Below, piece after piece: positions 18,411 to 27,569 of a stretch of 52,020 nucleotides of DNA. How positions within the stretch are numbered: position 1 is the first letter of the stretch; each line of letters begins with the position of its first letter. The notes below the pieces were generated by a model that ran no database searches, was not told the DNA's origin, and saw nothing but the letters and a program-made list of their open reading frames with translations. Source of the DNA: Candidatus Nanopelagicales bacterium (GTDB lineage: Bacteria > Actinomycetota > Actinomycetes > S36-B12 > UBA5976); assembly GCA_030834185.1 (NCBI GenBank), contig JAURFT010000006.1:1-52020 (forward strand). The letters run 5' to 3'. The translations under genes and the position numbers were made by a program.

Positions 18411-19681
18411 TATCTTCCCGTTCCAGCATAAACAACTGCTTCGCCATCTGCATCTAAACCAAATGCGGTATGAACTTCCTGCACTGCTTTATCAGTATCA
18501 CTTGCACGAATTACAACTGAAATTCGAATTTCTGAAGTTGAGATTGCTTCAATGTTTACATTCGCACTTGCCAAAGCTCGGAAGAATGCTGCTGAAACTC
18601 CAGGATGTGAACGCATGCCTGCACCAATTAGCGAAACTTTGGCAATTTCTTCATCAAACTCAACTCGCTCAAATGCAATTAATGGCTTAAGTGATTCGAT
18701 TGTTTTAACCGCTAATTCTCTATCTGTTTTAGGACATGTGAAAGTAATATCTGTTGAAGCTGTAGCGGCAGTTGTTACATTCTGCACAATCATGTCAATG
18801 TTTATATGTGCAGATGCAATTGCCTCAAAGATGGTAGCCGCGTTACCAGGCTTATCTGGAACACCAACAATTGTGATCTTGGCTTCGGACAGATCGTGCG
18901 CCACACCTGAAATAATTGGCTGTTCCACTTTTCGCTCCTTGATTGCAGTTTGCGATAAAACCCAGGTTCCCTCTTGATTTGAAAATGATGATCTAACGTG
19001 AATTGGTAAATCAAATCTGCGTGCGTATTCAACGCAGCGCAGATGTAAAACTTTAGCTCCCATTGCAGCAAGCTCCATCATTTCTTCATAAGTAATAAAT
19101 GGCACATGAGCAGCTTTTGGAACTCTTCTTGGATCTGCGCTAAAAATTCCATCAACATCTGTGTAGATCTCACAGGCATCGGCATTAAGCGCAGCAGCAA
19201 GTGCGACTGCTGTGGTATCTGATCCACCACGACCCAGCGTGGTGATGTCTTTGGTGTCTTGCGCTACACCTTGAAAGCCAGCAACGATTGGAATTGCGCC
19301 ATCATTTAGCGCAGTTTGAATTCGGCCAGGAGTAACATCAATGATTCGAGCTCTACCGTGCACTGAGTCAGTGATAACGCCAGCTTGACTTCCGGTGTAA
19401 GACCTCGCCTCAACTCCAAGATCTGAGATCGCCATTGCTAGCACCGCCATGCTGATTCGCTCACCAGCAGTGAGCAACATATCAAGCTCACGTCCTGGGG
19501 GATTAGGACTTACCTGTTCAGCTAAATCAATCAACTCATCAGTGGTATCTCCCATAGCTGAAACCACAACAACTACTTGAGTGCCAGAGTTATGAGTGTC
19601 AACAATGCGTTTTGCCACGCGCTTAATGGCCTCGGCATCAGCAACTGATGAGCCGCCATATTTCTGCACAATTAGTGGCAC
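18410..19681 (-). CDS. lysC: Aspartokinase
   Basis: A 423-residue aspartate kinase, first enzyme of the aspartate pathway. The kinase domain opens with [17 protein letters not shown] and includes [18 protein letters not shown]. Two C-terminal ACT domains follow (about 265-420), the usual sites for lysine and threonine feedback. The ORF track starts at 19693 with TTG. That TTG lies in TTGAGGAAAT, which reads better as the Shine-Dalgarno for the GTG at 19681, giving the family-typical short N-terminus. An internal beta-subunit start, known in corynebacteria, may exist but was not identified. Confidence 0.94.
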   Translation of the reverse strand: MPLIVQKYGGSSVADAEAIKRVAKRIVDTHNSGTQVVVVVSAMGDTTDELIDLAEQVSPNPPGRELDMLLTAGERISMAVLAMAISDLGVEARSYTGSQAGVITDSVHGRARIIDVTPGRIQTALNDGAIPIVAGFQGVAQDTKDITTLGRGGSDTTAVALAAALNADACEIYTDVDGIFSADPRRVPKAAHVPFITYEEMMELAAMGAKVLHLRCVEYARRFDLPIHVRSSFSNQEGTWVLSQTAIKERKVEQPIISGVAHDLSEAKITIVGVPDKPGNAATIFEAIASAHINIDMIVQNVTTAATASTDITFTCPKTDRELAVKTIESLKPLIAFERVEFDEEIAKVSLIGAGMRSHPGVSAAFFRALASANVNIEAISTSEIRISVVIRASDTDKAVQEVHTAFGLDADGEAVVYAGTGR

Positions 19682-19727
19682 ACATTTCCTCAATTAGATC
19701 TGAGGCGTAAGTGTAACAATTGGCAAA

Positions 19728-20324
19728 TTACTGAACTTGTCGTCTGCCTTCAAAAGCGCGACCCAGCGTTACCTCATCGGCATATTCCAGATCCCCACCA
19801 ACGGGTAATCCGCTGGCCAGCCTTGAGACCGTTATCCCTAGCGGCACCAATAATCGAGTCAGATAGGTAGCAGTGGCTTCACCTTCTAAATTGGGATCTG
19901 TAGCCACAATTACTTCCATCACGCTGCCATCGGCCAGCCTAGTTAACAGCTCTTTAATGCGCAGGTCATCTGGGCCAATACCATCAATGGGTGAGATCGC
20001 ACCACCAAGGATGTGATAGCGACCTTTGAATTCGCGAGTTTTTTCAATTGCAATTACATCTTTGCTTTCTTCAACAACGCAAATAGTTTTTAGATCGCGC
20101 CTGGTATCAAGACAGATACGACATTGTTCTGCTTCACTTAAATTAAAACAAGTATTGCAAAATCTTACTTTTGCTTTAGCTTCTAATATGCTATTTGCCA
20201 ATTCGGATACATCTTCTCGATCAGCTTCTAAAATCCAAAATGCAATTCGTTGCGCACTTTTTGGACCAACGCCTGGCATACGACCTAATTTTTCAATTAG
20301 GTTGCCAATTACACCCTCATACAT
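19728..20324 (-). CDS. recR: Recombination protein RecR
   Basis: A 198-residue RecR that works with RecO/RecF to load RecA at gaps. The helix-hairpin-helix region ([20 protein letters not shown]), a zinc-finger segment ([16 protein letters not shown]) and the Toprim domain ([15 protein letters not shown]) are complete. Its start overlaps the dnaX stop by 8 bases. In many bacteria the nucleoid protein gene ybaB lies between dnaX and recR, and it is absent from that place here. Confidence 0.95.
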   Translation of the reverse strand: MYEGVIGNLIEKLGRMPGVGPKSAQRIAFWILEADREDVSELANSILEAKAKVRFCNTCFNLSEAEQCRICLDTRRDLKTICVVEESKDVIAIEKTREFKGRYHILGGAISPIDGIGPDDLRIKELLTRLADGSVMEVIVATDPNLEGEATATYLTRLLVPLGITVSRLASGLPVGGDLEYADEVTLGRAFEGRRQVQ

Positions 20325-22071
20325 CTTTATCCGTTATTGGTTTTGCACCAAGCTGTGCTTGCAGTAATTTCATGGTGTCAACTTCAGCTACTACTTCATC
20401 ATCAATGGTTGCACCTTGATCAACTTTTTGCTCCTGCCGCCCAAGGGATGGATTAGTAGCAGATAGCAGTGAGATTTCACCATCAGATTTTGTCACTTCA
20501 TTTATTGCCCGGCGCAATTTAGTTTCATGATCTGAGCCTTGCGCAAACTCCAAAACCTTTAAATCTGCAATTGCAATGGCAATTATTCCATCTTCAACTG
20601 ATAAAACTTCTGATTCATGAAATGTAGTCCACGCAACTCTGGAAGTTAACTTTAAGGTTTCCATTACTGCAGGCCATAGTGCTTTTAATTTTGCTAATTC
20701 TGCTGTTGGCAAATCAGCTTCTGGTTCTGGTTGAGTTTTGGCATCGTAGCGACGTGCTGCAACGGGAATAGTTACTTTTTTAGTTTCAGTCTTTGAACTT
20801 GATTTAATTGTTGAAATTTTCGGTGGCGCACCAGTTGGTTTTGCTGCTTCCGCTACAGGTGCAGGTGCTGGCGGATTTTGAGCAGCGGCTACAGGTGTAG
20901 CTGTAGCCGTTGTGGTAACACCATTTTTCTCCAGCAGCGCTAAGCGATGTTCAATGCCAGCTATACCTTCACTTGATGCAGCTAGCAGCAATCGGGCGGC
21001 TAACAGCTCAAGTTGCAGCCGCGGCGCTGTGGCGCCGCGCAATTGCGCAATTCCGCTAGTTAATAAATCAGCAGCTCGAGATAGTCGAGCAGCACCAATT
21101 TGCTTGGCTTGAGCTGTCATATTTGCTAACTCTTCAGCTGTAACGGCTAATAGTGGTTTAGCAGCTTCACTTGCAACTTCAATTAATAATAAATCTCGAA
21201 CGCGTTGTAATAAATCTGAAGCAAATCTGCGTGGCTCATATCCAGCATCTATTACTTGATCAATTACTTTAAATAATTCGTTTCCAGAATTATTCACCAC
21301 CGCATCAACAGCTGCGTTAACCAGATGTCGCGGTGTAAGTCCCAGCACGCTGCCAACTTCATCAACAGTTAAACCAGTTTTGCTAGCTCCTGCAATTGCT
21401 TGGCCTAATAAACTCAAACCATCCCGAACTGAGCCTGCTGCTGCTTCAGCTAATAATAAAACTGCAGCTGGTTCAGTTTTAATGTTCTCTTGTTTGCAAA
21501 TTTCAGCTAAGTGAGTTGCAATTGTTTTTGTTGAAACTAGACGAAAATTAAATTGATGCGTACGTGAACGAAGCGTGCTTGGCATTTTATCTGGCTCTGT
21601 GGTTGCAAAAATAAATTTTAAATGAGCAGGTGGTTCTTCGACCATTTTTAAAAATGCATCAATTGCTTTAGGGGATAACTGGTGTGCTTCGTCAATAATC
21701 ATGAATCGAAATCTAGATTCAGCTGGAATATAAACTGCGTTATCTCGCAGCGCCCTAACATCATCAACACTGCTGTGACTTGCGGCATCCAACTCTTCAA
21801 CATCTAAATTGCCAATCCCATTTGGTGCAAGCGCAATGCATGAATTACAAACCCCACATGGAGTTGCAGTTGGACCCTGCTGGCAGTTCAGTGATCTTGC
21901 GAGAATTCGGGCGGTAGAAGTTTTACCGCAGCCACGAGGTCCTGTAAATAAATACGCATGATGAATTCGATCATTTTCAATAGCTCGAGTGAGCGCAGTA
22001 ACCACATGGTCTTGCCCGATAACTTCACTTAGCTGGGCTGGCCGATGGGTTCGATATAACGCAATGCTCAC
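20317..22071 (-). CDS. dnaX: DNA polymerase III subunit gamma/tau
   Basis: A 584-residue clamp-loader ATPase. Walker A is GPRGCGKTS (44-52), zinc cysteines are C63, C72, C75 and C78, and the Walker B/DEAH box is at 127-130. Residues about 385-455 are a low-complexity Ala/Pro/Thr linker, and a small C-terminal domain spans about 458-536 ([19 protein letters not shown]). No obvious slippery A-run for a gamma form was noted. The C-terminal domain resembles the separate 86-residue protein at 37347. Upstream lie tRNA-Ser(GGA) and the SRP RNA, as in mycobacteria. Confidence 0.95.
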   Translation of the reverse strand: MSIALYRTHRPAQLSEVIGQDHVVTALTRAIENDRIHHAYLFTGPRGCGKTSTARILARSLNCQQGPTATPCGVCNSCIALAPNGIGNLDVEELDAASHSSVDDVRALRDNAVYIPAESRFRFMIIDEAHQLSPKAIDAFLKMVEEPPAHLKFIFATTEPDKMPSTLRSRTHQFNFRLVSTKTIATHLAEICKQENIKTEPAAVLLLAEAAAGSVRDGLSLLGQAIAGASKTGLTVDEVGSVLGLTPRHLVNAAVDAVVNNSGNELFKVIDQVIDAGYEPRRFASDLLQRVRDLLLIEVASEAAKPLLAVTAEELANMTAQAKQIGAARLSRAADLLTSGIAQLRGATAPRLQLELLAARLLLAASSEGIAGIEHRLALLEKNGVTTTATATPVAAAQNPPAPAPVAEAAKPTGAPPKISTIKSSSKTETKKVTIPVAARRYDAKTQPEPEADLPTAELAKLKALWPAVMETLKLTSRVAWTTFHESEVLSVEDGIIAIAIADLKVLEFAQGSDHETKLRRAINEVTKSDGEISLLSATNPSLGRQEQKVDQGATIDDEVVAEVDTMKLLQAQLGAKPITDKDV

Positions 22072-22113
22072 TGCGCCACAGTAGCGGTTACCACCAACGG
22101 GCTGAAGTTAAAG

Positions 22114-22201
22114 TGGCGGAGGATGCGGGATTTGAACCCGCGAGGGGTTGCCCCCAACTCGCTTTCCAAGCGAGCGCCATAGGCCACTAGGCGAATCCTC
22201 C
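22114..22201 (-). tRNA. tRNA-Ser (GGA)
   Basis: The acceptor GGAGGAT pairs with ATCCTCC, there is a long variable arm, the T loop reads GGTTCAAATCC, and the anticodon loop CTTGGAAA gives anticodon GGA. The 3' CCA appears encoded (22114-22116). Minus strand, directly upstream of dnaX. Confidence 0.95.
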
Positions 22202-22241
22202 GTCGCGAAGGGTACTTAACCCGCTCGCTACCCTTACCCCT

Positions 22242-22328
22242 GATCCCCCGTGCGGCATATTCGTGATCAATCCCCCAGGGTCGAAAGGCAGCAAGGGTCG
22301 TTGCGCTCTTATGGGTGTGCGGGGGATC
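22242..22328 (+). ncRNA. ffs: Small signal recognition particle RNA (4.5S type)
   Basis: The ends GATCCCCC and GGGGGATC pair, closing an 87-nt hairpin. The apical part CAGGGTCGAAAGGCAGCAAGGGT resembles the SRP domain IV consensus (GGTC...GGAAGCAGC), although slightly divergent in the tetraloop region. Position beside tRNA-Ser and dnaX matches actinobacterial ffs. The strand is taken from the orientation of the conserved AGGCAGCAAGG string. The last two bases overlap the acyltransferase stop codon on the other strand. Confidence 0.8.
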
Positions 22329-23343
22329 ACTTTAAAACTGGCTCGCCAAGCAATCTGCCAATTGGCTTAGCTCGAACAACTAAGTGATAACTCGCAGTTG
22401 TTGCCACAACAGTAAAAATTAATACCAAAGCAAATCTTGCTAATAAGCTCAATTGGAAATTATCAAGCAGCGCCAGCGCTAATAACACAATTGGTAAATG
22501 CACGATATAAATCCAGTAACTGCTCTGAGCGAAATAACTAACAATTGCGCTATGTGAAGTTATTAATCGCATTGCTAATCCAAGAAATGCCAAACTTAAT
22601 GAAATTGCAGCTCCAAAATAAACTAGGCGATAATCAAAATCTAGCTGCTCACTAGTTGCCAGATGTCCAAAATATCCAATCAAACCAACTACCAAAAATA
22701 AATACCAAAATTGGGTGAAATTTGAGATTAATGTTGAGTTATAAAAACAAAGCCAACCAAAACCAAAGAAAATTAAATAAAAACCCAGCATGTAGATATC
22801 AGGTGTGATTTGTGATGCAATTTTAATAGCGCCATCTTCATCTAATGTATTTGGAATGATAGCTAGGCCTAAAACAAGTAATGCAAAAAATATCAGTTGT
22901 ATAAGTTTTGATTTTAGTAATTTAATTTCTTTAGTAAAAATAGGCTTAATAGATTTAGCAATAACAATCATAAAAAAATTTAAATAAATTAAATAACTTA
23001 AAAACCATAAGTGGTAAAATTCAGCATACTCTTGAGCTACTGGCTGCACTGATCCATTTTTTTGAAATTCAAAAACTAACTGAAACATCAGCGTGACAAC
23101 TGGCCAAAAAATCAACAGCGGCAACAAAATTCGCTTCAATCGATTTGATATCAGCCCAGCTGCACCATATTTTTCAAACAGCACTGCTGCAAAAAAGCCA
23201 GAGATAAGAAAAAAAGCTGGCATTCGAAAAGTATGAATGAAATCGTAAATTAGATATAAAACTTGCTCCTGGGCAGCATTGTCTATGGGGGCATAGGTTG
23301 TAGTAAAGATGGCGCTATGTAGCACTAACCCAAGTAGCATCAT
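22327..23343 (-). CDS. Acyltransferase-3 / OpgC-like membrane protein, N-terminus unresolved
   Basis: A polytopic protein with about ten helices, of the acyltransferase 3 type, which transfers acyl groups to sugars, glycans or lipids. LVLHSAIF carries the conserved histidine near the N-terminus, and FFLISGFFAAVLFEKYG is the usual second-helix region. The ORF's first ATG (23343) cuts into the family's first motif. In-frame codons upstream read LRIPALDAYRAA, the expected beginning, yet no ATG, GTG or TTG is present between the domain and tRNA-Ser(CGA). Initiation at ATT, ATC or ATA, loss of the start, or a short functional form are possible. The substrate is unknown. Confidence 0.8.
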   Translation of the reverse strand: MMLLGLVLHSAIFTTTYAPIDNAAQEQVLYLIYDFIHTFRMPAFFLISGFFAAVLFEKYGAAGLISNRLKRILLPLLIFWPVVTLMFQLVFEFQKNGSVQPVAQEYAEFYHLWFLSYLIYLNFFMIVIAKSIKPIFTKEIKLLKSKLIQLIFFALLVLGLAIIPNTLDEDGAIKIASQITPDIYMLGFYLIFFGFGWLCFYNSTLISNFTQFWYLFLVVGLIGYFGHLATSEQLDFDYRLVYFGAAISLSLAFLGLAMRLITSHSAIVSYFAQSSYWIYIVHLPIVLLALALLDNFQLSLLARFALVLIFTVVATTASYHLVVRAKPIGRLLGEPVLK

Positions 23344-23407
23344 CGCGGCGCGATAAGCATCTAGTGCGGGAATTCGTAACGTACTGATACTCGCTATTGT
23401 ACGTCGC

Positions 23408-23497
23408 GGTGGCGTGTCCGAGCGGCCAAAGGTACGCGCCTCGAAAGCGCGTGAGGGCGAAAGTTCTCCGAGGGTTCAAATCCCTCCGCCACCGCCA
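23408..23497 (+). tRNA. tRNA-Ser (CGA)
   Basis: The acceptor GGTGGCG pairs with CGCCACC, and CCA is encoded at the 3' end. The anticodon loop CTCGAAA gives CGA. A long variable arm and T loop GGTTCAAATCC are present. It lies between the acyltransferase and tadA, both on the opposite strand. Confidence 0.95.
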
Positions 23498-23959
23498 TTA
23501 GCGTTTTGTGTCAAAAAAATTATCAAGTAAAACTGTGGCTTGGGTTGCTCGCACATTTGCAACAACTTCAGCTCGATGCGGCAATCGACCATCTCGCATC
23601 ACATCAAACATGCTGCCAGCGGCACCATAATCTTTATTGTCAGCTCCAAAAATTAACCGAGCAATTCGAGCTTGCATGGCAGCGCCCGCACACATCGGAC
23701 ACGGCTCTAGCGTTACAACTAAAGTGCAGTTATCTAATCGGGCAGATTGCAGTTTTTCACAGGCTGCTCGAATAACTTCAATTTCAGCGTGCGCTGTTGG
23801 ATCAAATTTGGCTTCTTTCCAATTGCCAGATTCAGCCAGCACCTCACCTGTTTCGCTTAGCAGCAGCGCCCCAACGGGTATCTCCCCACGCAAACCAGCA
23901 GCAGCTGCCAGCTCTAAAGCCCGCTGCATTGCCAAATCATCCGCTGGTCGAACCTGCAT
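23498..23959 (-). CDS. tadA: tRNA-specific adenosine deaminase TadA
   Basis: About 153 residues of the cytidine/deoxycytidylate deaminase fold. It converts A34 to inosine in tRNA-Arg(ACG), and that substrate tRNA is encoded at 48145. The zinc site is complete: HAE in PTAHAEIEV and PCPMC in [11 protein letters not shown]. The C-terminal DNFFDTKR region is typical. The ORF is open to 24055, but the conserved protein begins near [16 protein letters not shown] therefore choose ATG 23959, which also avoids overlap with divergent upp. Start confidence is moderate. Confidence 0.92.
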   Translation of the reverse strand: MQVRPADDLAMQRALELAAAAGLRGEIPVGALLLSETGEVLAESGNWKEAKFDPTAHAEIEVIRAACEKLQSARLDNCTLVVTLEPCPMCAGAAMQARIARLIFGADNKDYGAAGSMFDVMRDGRLPHRAEVVANVRATQATVLLDNFFDTKR

Positions 23960-23989
23960 AGACCCAAGTCTGGCATCTATTGTGTGCAT

Positions 23990-24622
23990 ATGAAAACTCT
24001 GGTCGTAGAACACCCGCTGATTGCTGCGAAAGTAACTGAGCTTCGAGACAAGCAAACCCCAATGCCAAGATTTCAGCAGCTAGCAACTGAACTAGTTGGG
24101 CTGCTAGCTTTTGAAGCAACTAAAGAGTTAGATGTTGAAAAAGTTGAAGTAATAACACCAGTATCACCAACAATGGGAGTGAAGTTAACTGAACCGCTGC
24201 CGTTATTAGTTCCAATTCTTCGAGCGGGTTTGGGGATGTTAAGCGGAATGCAACAAGTTATTCCAAACGCTGAAGTTGGATTTTTAGGCGTGGTAAGAAA
24301 TGAAGAAACGCTGCTGCCGGCAATTTATGCTGATCGAATGCCAGCGCGATTAGATAATCGAACCGTAATTGTGTTAGACCCGATGCTTGCAACTGGCGGC
24401 AGCTTGATTGCTGCAATTGAAATTATGTTAGCGCGTGGCGCTAAAAAAGTTATTGCGATCACTTTAATTTCAGCTCCTGAAGGCGTTGAAGCAGTTGGTA
24501 AAAAGTTTGCAAATCAAAACGTCACAGTTGTGACCAGCGCGCTTGATGAAAAACTAAATGAACACGGATACATCGTGCCAGGCTTAGGTGATGCTGGTGA
24601 CCGACTATTTGGAGCGTGCTAA
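23990..24622 (+). CDS. upp: Uracil phosphoribosyltransferase
   Basis: A 210-residue pyrimidine salvage enzyme that makes UMP from uracil and PRPP. The PRPP-binding loop [11 protein letters not shown] and the substrate region [13 protein letters not shown] are present, and the protein ends with [12 protein letters not shown] as the family does. The ORF track begins at a GTG (23984), but the ATG at 23990 gives the usual [10 protein letters not shown] beginning. The transaldolase ATG follows the stop with no gap. Confidence 0.95.
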   Translation: MKTLVVEHPLIAAKVTELRDKQTPMPRFQQLATELVGLLAFEATKELDVEKVEVITPVSPTMGVKLTEPLPLLVPILRAGLGMLSGMQQVIPNAEVGFLGVVRNEETLLPAIYADRMPARLDNRTVIVLDPMLATGGSLIAAIEIMLARGAKKVIAITLISAPEGVEAVGKKFANQNVTVVTSALDEKLNEHGYIVPGLGDAGDRLFGAC

Positions 24623-25705
24623 ATGACCAAGCTACATGAAATTGCATCACATGGTGTTTCGGTTTGGTTAGATGATTTATCACGTAATCGAATTCAATCT
24701 GGTGATCTAGCTAACCTGCGCGATCAAGGCGTGCTTGGTGTTACCACCAATCCTGCAATTTTCAAAGCTGCAATCACCGCTGGTGCTGCTGGAATTTATG
24801 GTGCAGATTTAAATCGATTAAAAGCAGATGGCGCAACAGTTGAAGAAATTGTGCGTGAACTTACCGTTGCAGACGTGCAGGCAGCTTGTGATGTGTTTAG
24901 TCAAACATATATAGAAACTGGTAATGATGGCTGTGTGAGTATTGAAGTTGATCCTCGCTTGGCCTTTGATGGTGATAACACCCTAAAACAAGCAGTAGAG
25001 CTTTATAAATATGTTAATCGTGCCAATGTCATGATAAAAATTCCAGCAACCAAAGAATCAATTCCAGCAATTACTGGCGCAATTGCACGCGGTATCAGCG
25101 TTAATGTGACTTTAATCTTTTCAATTGAGCGATACGCTGAAGTTATTCAAGCTTGGCTGGCGGGATTAGAGCAAGCAAAAGAAAATGGGCATGATTTAAC
25201 AACTATTAATTCAGTTGCATCATTTTTCGTTTCAAGAGTTGATACTGCAATTGACCCAATGCTAGATGAAGTAGGAACGCCAGCTGCGCTTGCGCTGCGC
25301 GGGAAAGCGGCTGTTGCTAATGCAGTTTTAGCCTATGAATTATTCGAACAGCTAAAAGCAGATGTGCGCTGGAAGCTACTTGCAGCAAGTGGTGCTCGAA
25401 TCCAGCGACCACTATGGGCATCAACTGGCGTTAAGAACCCAAATTACGACCCGCTGCTTTATGTTTCAAGTTTAGTTGCGCCAGATACCGTAAACACAAT
25501 GCCGCAGCCAACTATGAACGCACTGCTGGAGACAACTAGTGATTTTAAATTTGACCTTGATTATCAAAGCGCAGCTGACACCATAGCTGCGTTAAGCAGT
25601 CATGGTGTCAGCTTTGCTCAAGTGCTTGCTAACTTAGAAAGCGCTGGCGTCAAACAATTTGTCGATGCCTGGGGCGACTTACTAACTACTGTGGAGCAGG
25701 CTTAA
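24623..25705 (+). CDS. tal: Transaldolase
   Basis: A 360-residue transaldolase of the longer actinobacterial type, moving a dihydroxyacetone unit between sugar phosphates in the non-oxidative pentose phosphate pathway. GVTTNPAIFKAAI and the Schiff-base lysine in VMIKIPATKE are visible. No phosphoglucose isomerase fusion follows. It starts immediately after the upp stop and overlaps the convergent saccharopine-dehydrogenase-like gene by 4 bases. Its usual partners (tkt, zwf) are not in this window. Confidence 0.94.
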   Translation: MTKLHEIASHGVSVWLDDLSRNRIQSGDLANLRDQGVLGVTTNPAIFKAAITAGAAGIYGADLNRLKADGATVEEIVRELTVADVQAACDVFSQTYIETGNDGCVSIEVDPRLAFDGDNTLKQAVELYKYVNRANVMIKIPATKESIPAITGAIARGISVNVTLIFSIERYAEVIQAWLAGLEQAKENGHDLTTINSVASFFVSRVDTAIDPMLDEVGTPAALALRGKAAVANAVLAYELFEQLKADVRWKLLAASGARIQRPLWASTGVKNPNYDPLLYVSSLVAPDTVNTMPQPTMNALLETTSDFKFDLDYQSAADTIAALSSHGVSFAQVLANLESAGVKQFVDAWGDLLTTVEQA

Positions 25706-26928
25706 ACCTCAATACCTTCAGTAGATTCTTCACGCATTGCCCATGGTGATCCGTACTCGTTAATTTTTTCTAAAAACGGTACTGGATCAAACCATTCTGG
25801 ACCATTTACGCCTTCTGGTTTCCAAATTCCAGCATGGATTAACTCCATCGCCACAACTGGGTTTAACGCAGTTTGCCAAACTACAGCTTGATCACCGTAC
25901 TCTTTCATGGTCCATTCATTATCAACTACGTGATAAATATAAGTAGCTTTTGGTTTTCCTGCTTTATCTAATCCGCGAACTAGCGCTCCCGCACAAGTTT
26001 TACCTTTCATGCGTTCACCTAAAGTTGCAGGATCAGGTAGTGATGCGGCAAGTAGATCACGAGGTGAAACTGCAACACCTTTAACATCCACACGGTCAGT
26101 TCGATCTAAACCTAACTTATGGATAGTTTCTAAAATGTCAATAAACTCTTCACCAAGCCCATACTTGAAAGTTACTTTTTTAGCGTCAACTTTTCTAGGT
26201 ATGAGCAGCACTTCTTCGTGTTCTACGTTGACACATTCAACGGGGCCGATACCTTCGGGAAAATCGAAAATTTCGGGCTCGCTGAATGGTTCAGTTGTAT
26301 ACCAACCAACACCATCCTCCCAGATAACAGGAGGGTTTAAACATTCTTCAATGGTTGTCCAAATACTGAAAGACGGCGCGAACTCATATCCTTCAACAGT
26401 TAGATTTGAACCATCAAGTATTTTGACTTCATCAATTCGACTAAATAAATGATCTGATGCATATTTTGCAAACACATCACTTAGTCCAGGCTCAACTCCC
26501 ATTCCAACGACCGCATATAAATCGCGTTCGATCCAATTCCAATCGTGAGCAAACTGTTCATCACCTAGTTTGACTCCGCATTCGGTGTATGGATATTCCG
26601 GATGGGGACGAGATAAAGACATTGCCATATCCATGTAGTTGGCACCTTCAACTTCACATGCCCGGAAAATGGACATCACAAAGCGAGGGTCAACTGCATT
26701 GACCACAATGTCTGGCTTAACTTTTCGGATCAGTTCACGTAGCTGTTCTACGTCCCCTGCATCCACTTTGGCAGCTATAAATCGGTTGTCCTCAACACGA
26801 GCGGCTGCCTCTTCGGCACGTCTTAATTCATGGTCGGCAATGACCATTTCGGTAATAAAATCACGACGCGAAGCAATGTTCGCTATTGCTTTTCCGACTC
26901 CGCCCGCTCCAATTACGAGGGCTCTCAC
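25702..26928 (-). CDS. Saccharopine dehydrogenase-like / carboxynorspermidine synthase-type oxidoreductase
   Basis: A 408-residue oxidoreductase with an N-terminal Rossmann motif (GAGGVGKAIANIAS) and a saccharopine-dehydrogenase C-terminal domain. The whole-length pattern (DMAMSLSRPHPEYPY, GMGVEPGLSDVFAKY, YIYHVVDNEWTMKEYG) is closest in my memory to carboxynorspermidine dehydrogenases of polyamine synthesis. The true substrate is uncertain, and no decarboxylase partner is present. By eye its codon choice (more CGT, CGG, TTC) differs from its neighbours, hinting at a separate origin. The leader contains a long-range inverted repeat. Confidence 0.75.
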   Translation of the reverse strand: MRALVIGAGGVGKAIANIASRRDFITEMVIADHELRRAEEAAARVEDNRFIAAKVDAGDVEQLRELIRKVKPDIVVNAVDPRFVMSIFRACEVEGANYMDMAMSLSRPHPEYPYTECGVKLGDEQFAHDWNWIERDLYAVVGMGVEPGLSDVFAKYASDHLFSRIDEVKILDGSNLTVEGYEFAPSFSIWTTIEECLNPPVIWEDGVGWYTTEPFSEPEIFDFPEGIGPVECVNVEHEEVLLIPRKVDAKKVTFKYGLGEEFIDILETIHKLGLDRTDRVDVKGVAVSPRDLLAASLPDPATLGERMKGKTCAGALVRGLDKAGKPKATYIYHVVDNEWTMKEYGDQAVVWQTALNPVVAMELIHAGIWKPEGVNGPEWFDPVPFLEKINEYGSPWAMREESTEGIEV

Positions 26929-26944
26929 GGATTTTCACCCCTTA

Positions 26945-27001
26945 CGGTTAGGGACAAGATAGCCCAGAAACCGTTTTTGAGCCACCCCCACCCCCTAACC
27001 G
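26945..27001. repeat. Separated inverted repeat CGGTTAGGG ... CCCTAACCG
   Basis: Nine-base complementary arms (26945-26953, 26993-27001), 39 bases apart, upstream of the saccharopine-dehydrogenase-like gene (minus strand). The far arm continues a C-rich tract. It could fold in the mRNA leader or mark paired binding sites. No known riboswitch was recognised. Confidence 0.4.
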
Positions 27002-27081
27002 AGCTCACAAATTTATGAATATTCGGGCATAACGAGCAGCATATTTAGCAGGATTTGATTCACAGAATTGATTTGGAAAGA

Positions 27082-27112
27082 CAAAACCCCGCCTCATAGA
27101 GACGGGGTTTTG
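27082..27112 (-). terminator. Rho-independent terminator of the cold-shock gene
   Basis: CAAAACCCCG and CGGGGTTTTG form a perfect 10-bp stem with an 11-base loop, 15 bases past the csp stop. On the minus strand the right arm ends in TTTT and is followed by GTCTTT. Confidence 0.88.
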
Positions 27113-27126
27113 CAGTAACGCTAAGA

Positions 27127-27330
27127 CTAGATCGCGTTGACGTTTGAGGCCTGTGGGCCCTTATCGCCTTGGGTGATCTCGAACTCAACGCGCTGATTTT
27201 CCTGAAGTGAACGGTAGCCGCTTCCTTCAATCGAGCGGTAATGAACGAATACATCAGCACCACCATCATCAGGTGTGATGAAGCCGAAGCCTTTTTCATT
27301 ATTAAACCACTTCACGGTTCCAACGGTCAT
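27127..27330 (-). CDS. cspA: Cold-shock protein (CspA family)
   Basis: A 67-residue single-stranded nucleic acid chaperone. RNP1 (KGFGFI) and RNP2 (VFVHY) motifs are complete, and the protein starts with the typical [15 protein letters not shown]. The ORF opens at 27363, but the ATG at 27330 with AAAGGA about 8 bases upstream gives the family length. Its leader holds a strong hairpin just upstream of the ribosome site. A clear terminator follows, so it is monocistronic. Confidence 0.96.
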   Translation of the reverse strand: MTVGTVKWFNNEKGFGFITPDDGGADVFVHYRSIEGSGYRSLQENQRVEFEITQGDKGPQASNVNAI

Positions 27331-27349
27331 GCGTATTTCCTTTATCTGT

Positions 27350-27368
27350 AACGGGTGAAGCACCCGTT
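27350..27368 (-). promoter_or_regulatory. Leader hairpin AACGGGTG-AAG-CACCCGTT upstream of cspA
   Basis: A perfect 8-bp inverted repeat with a 3-base loop lies 20 bases before the cspA start and about 10 bases before its Shine-Dalgarno. csp mRNAs are known for structured, temperature-responsive leaders, but whether this hairpin acts so is inferred. A partial extra copy (AACGGGTA) occurs near 27382. Confidence 0.5.
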
Positions 27369-27569
27369 AAGTGAAACACGCAACGGGTACCGCAGCATCA
27401 GAGTTACTAATGCATCGCTGAGCATACGCGATCTGTATTGGGGACCTCGGCGGGTATCCAGATTGGGGGATAACAGCGGGGGGTATGGGCTAGGTAGCGG
27501 CAATTTACGCAGAAATCGCTTGGCTGCTAAAAAACAAATGCCAACTTGGATCTGGGCTAGCTGCAGCCC

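Noticed and set aside
17974-18690. 238-residue plus-strand ORF across asd and lysC
   Set aside because: It crosses the junction of two well-conserved minus-strand genes and shows no recognisable fold; shadow ORF.
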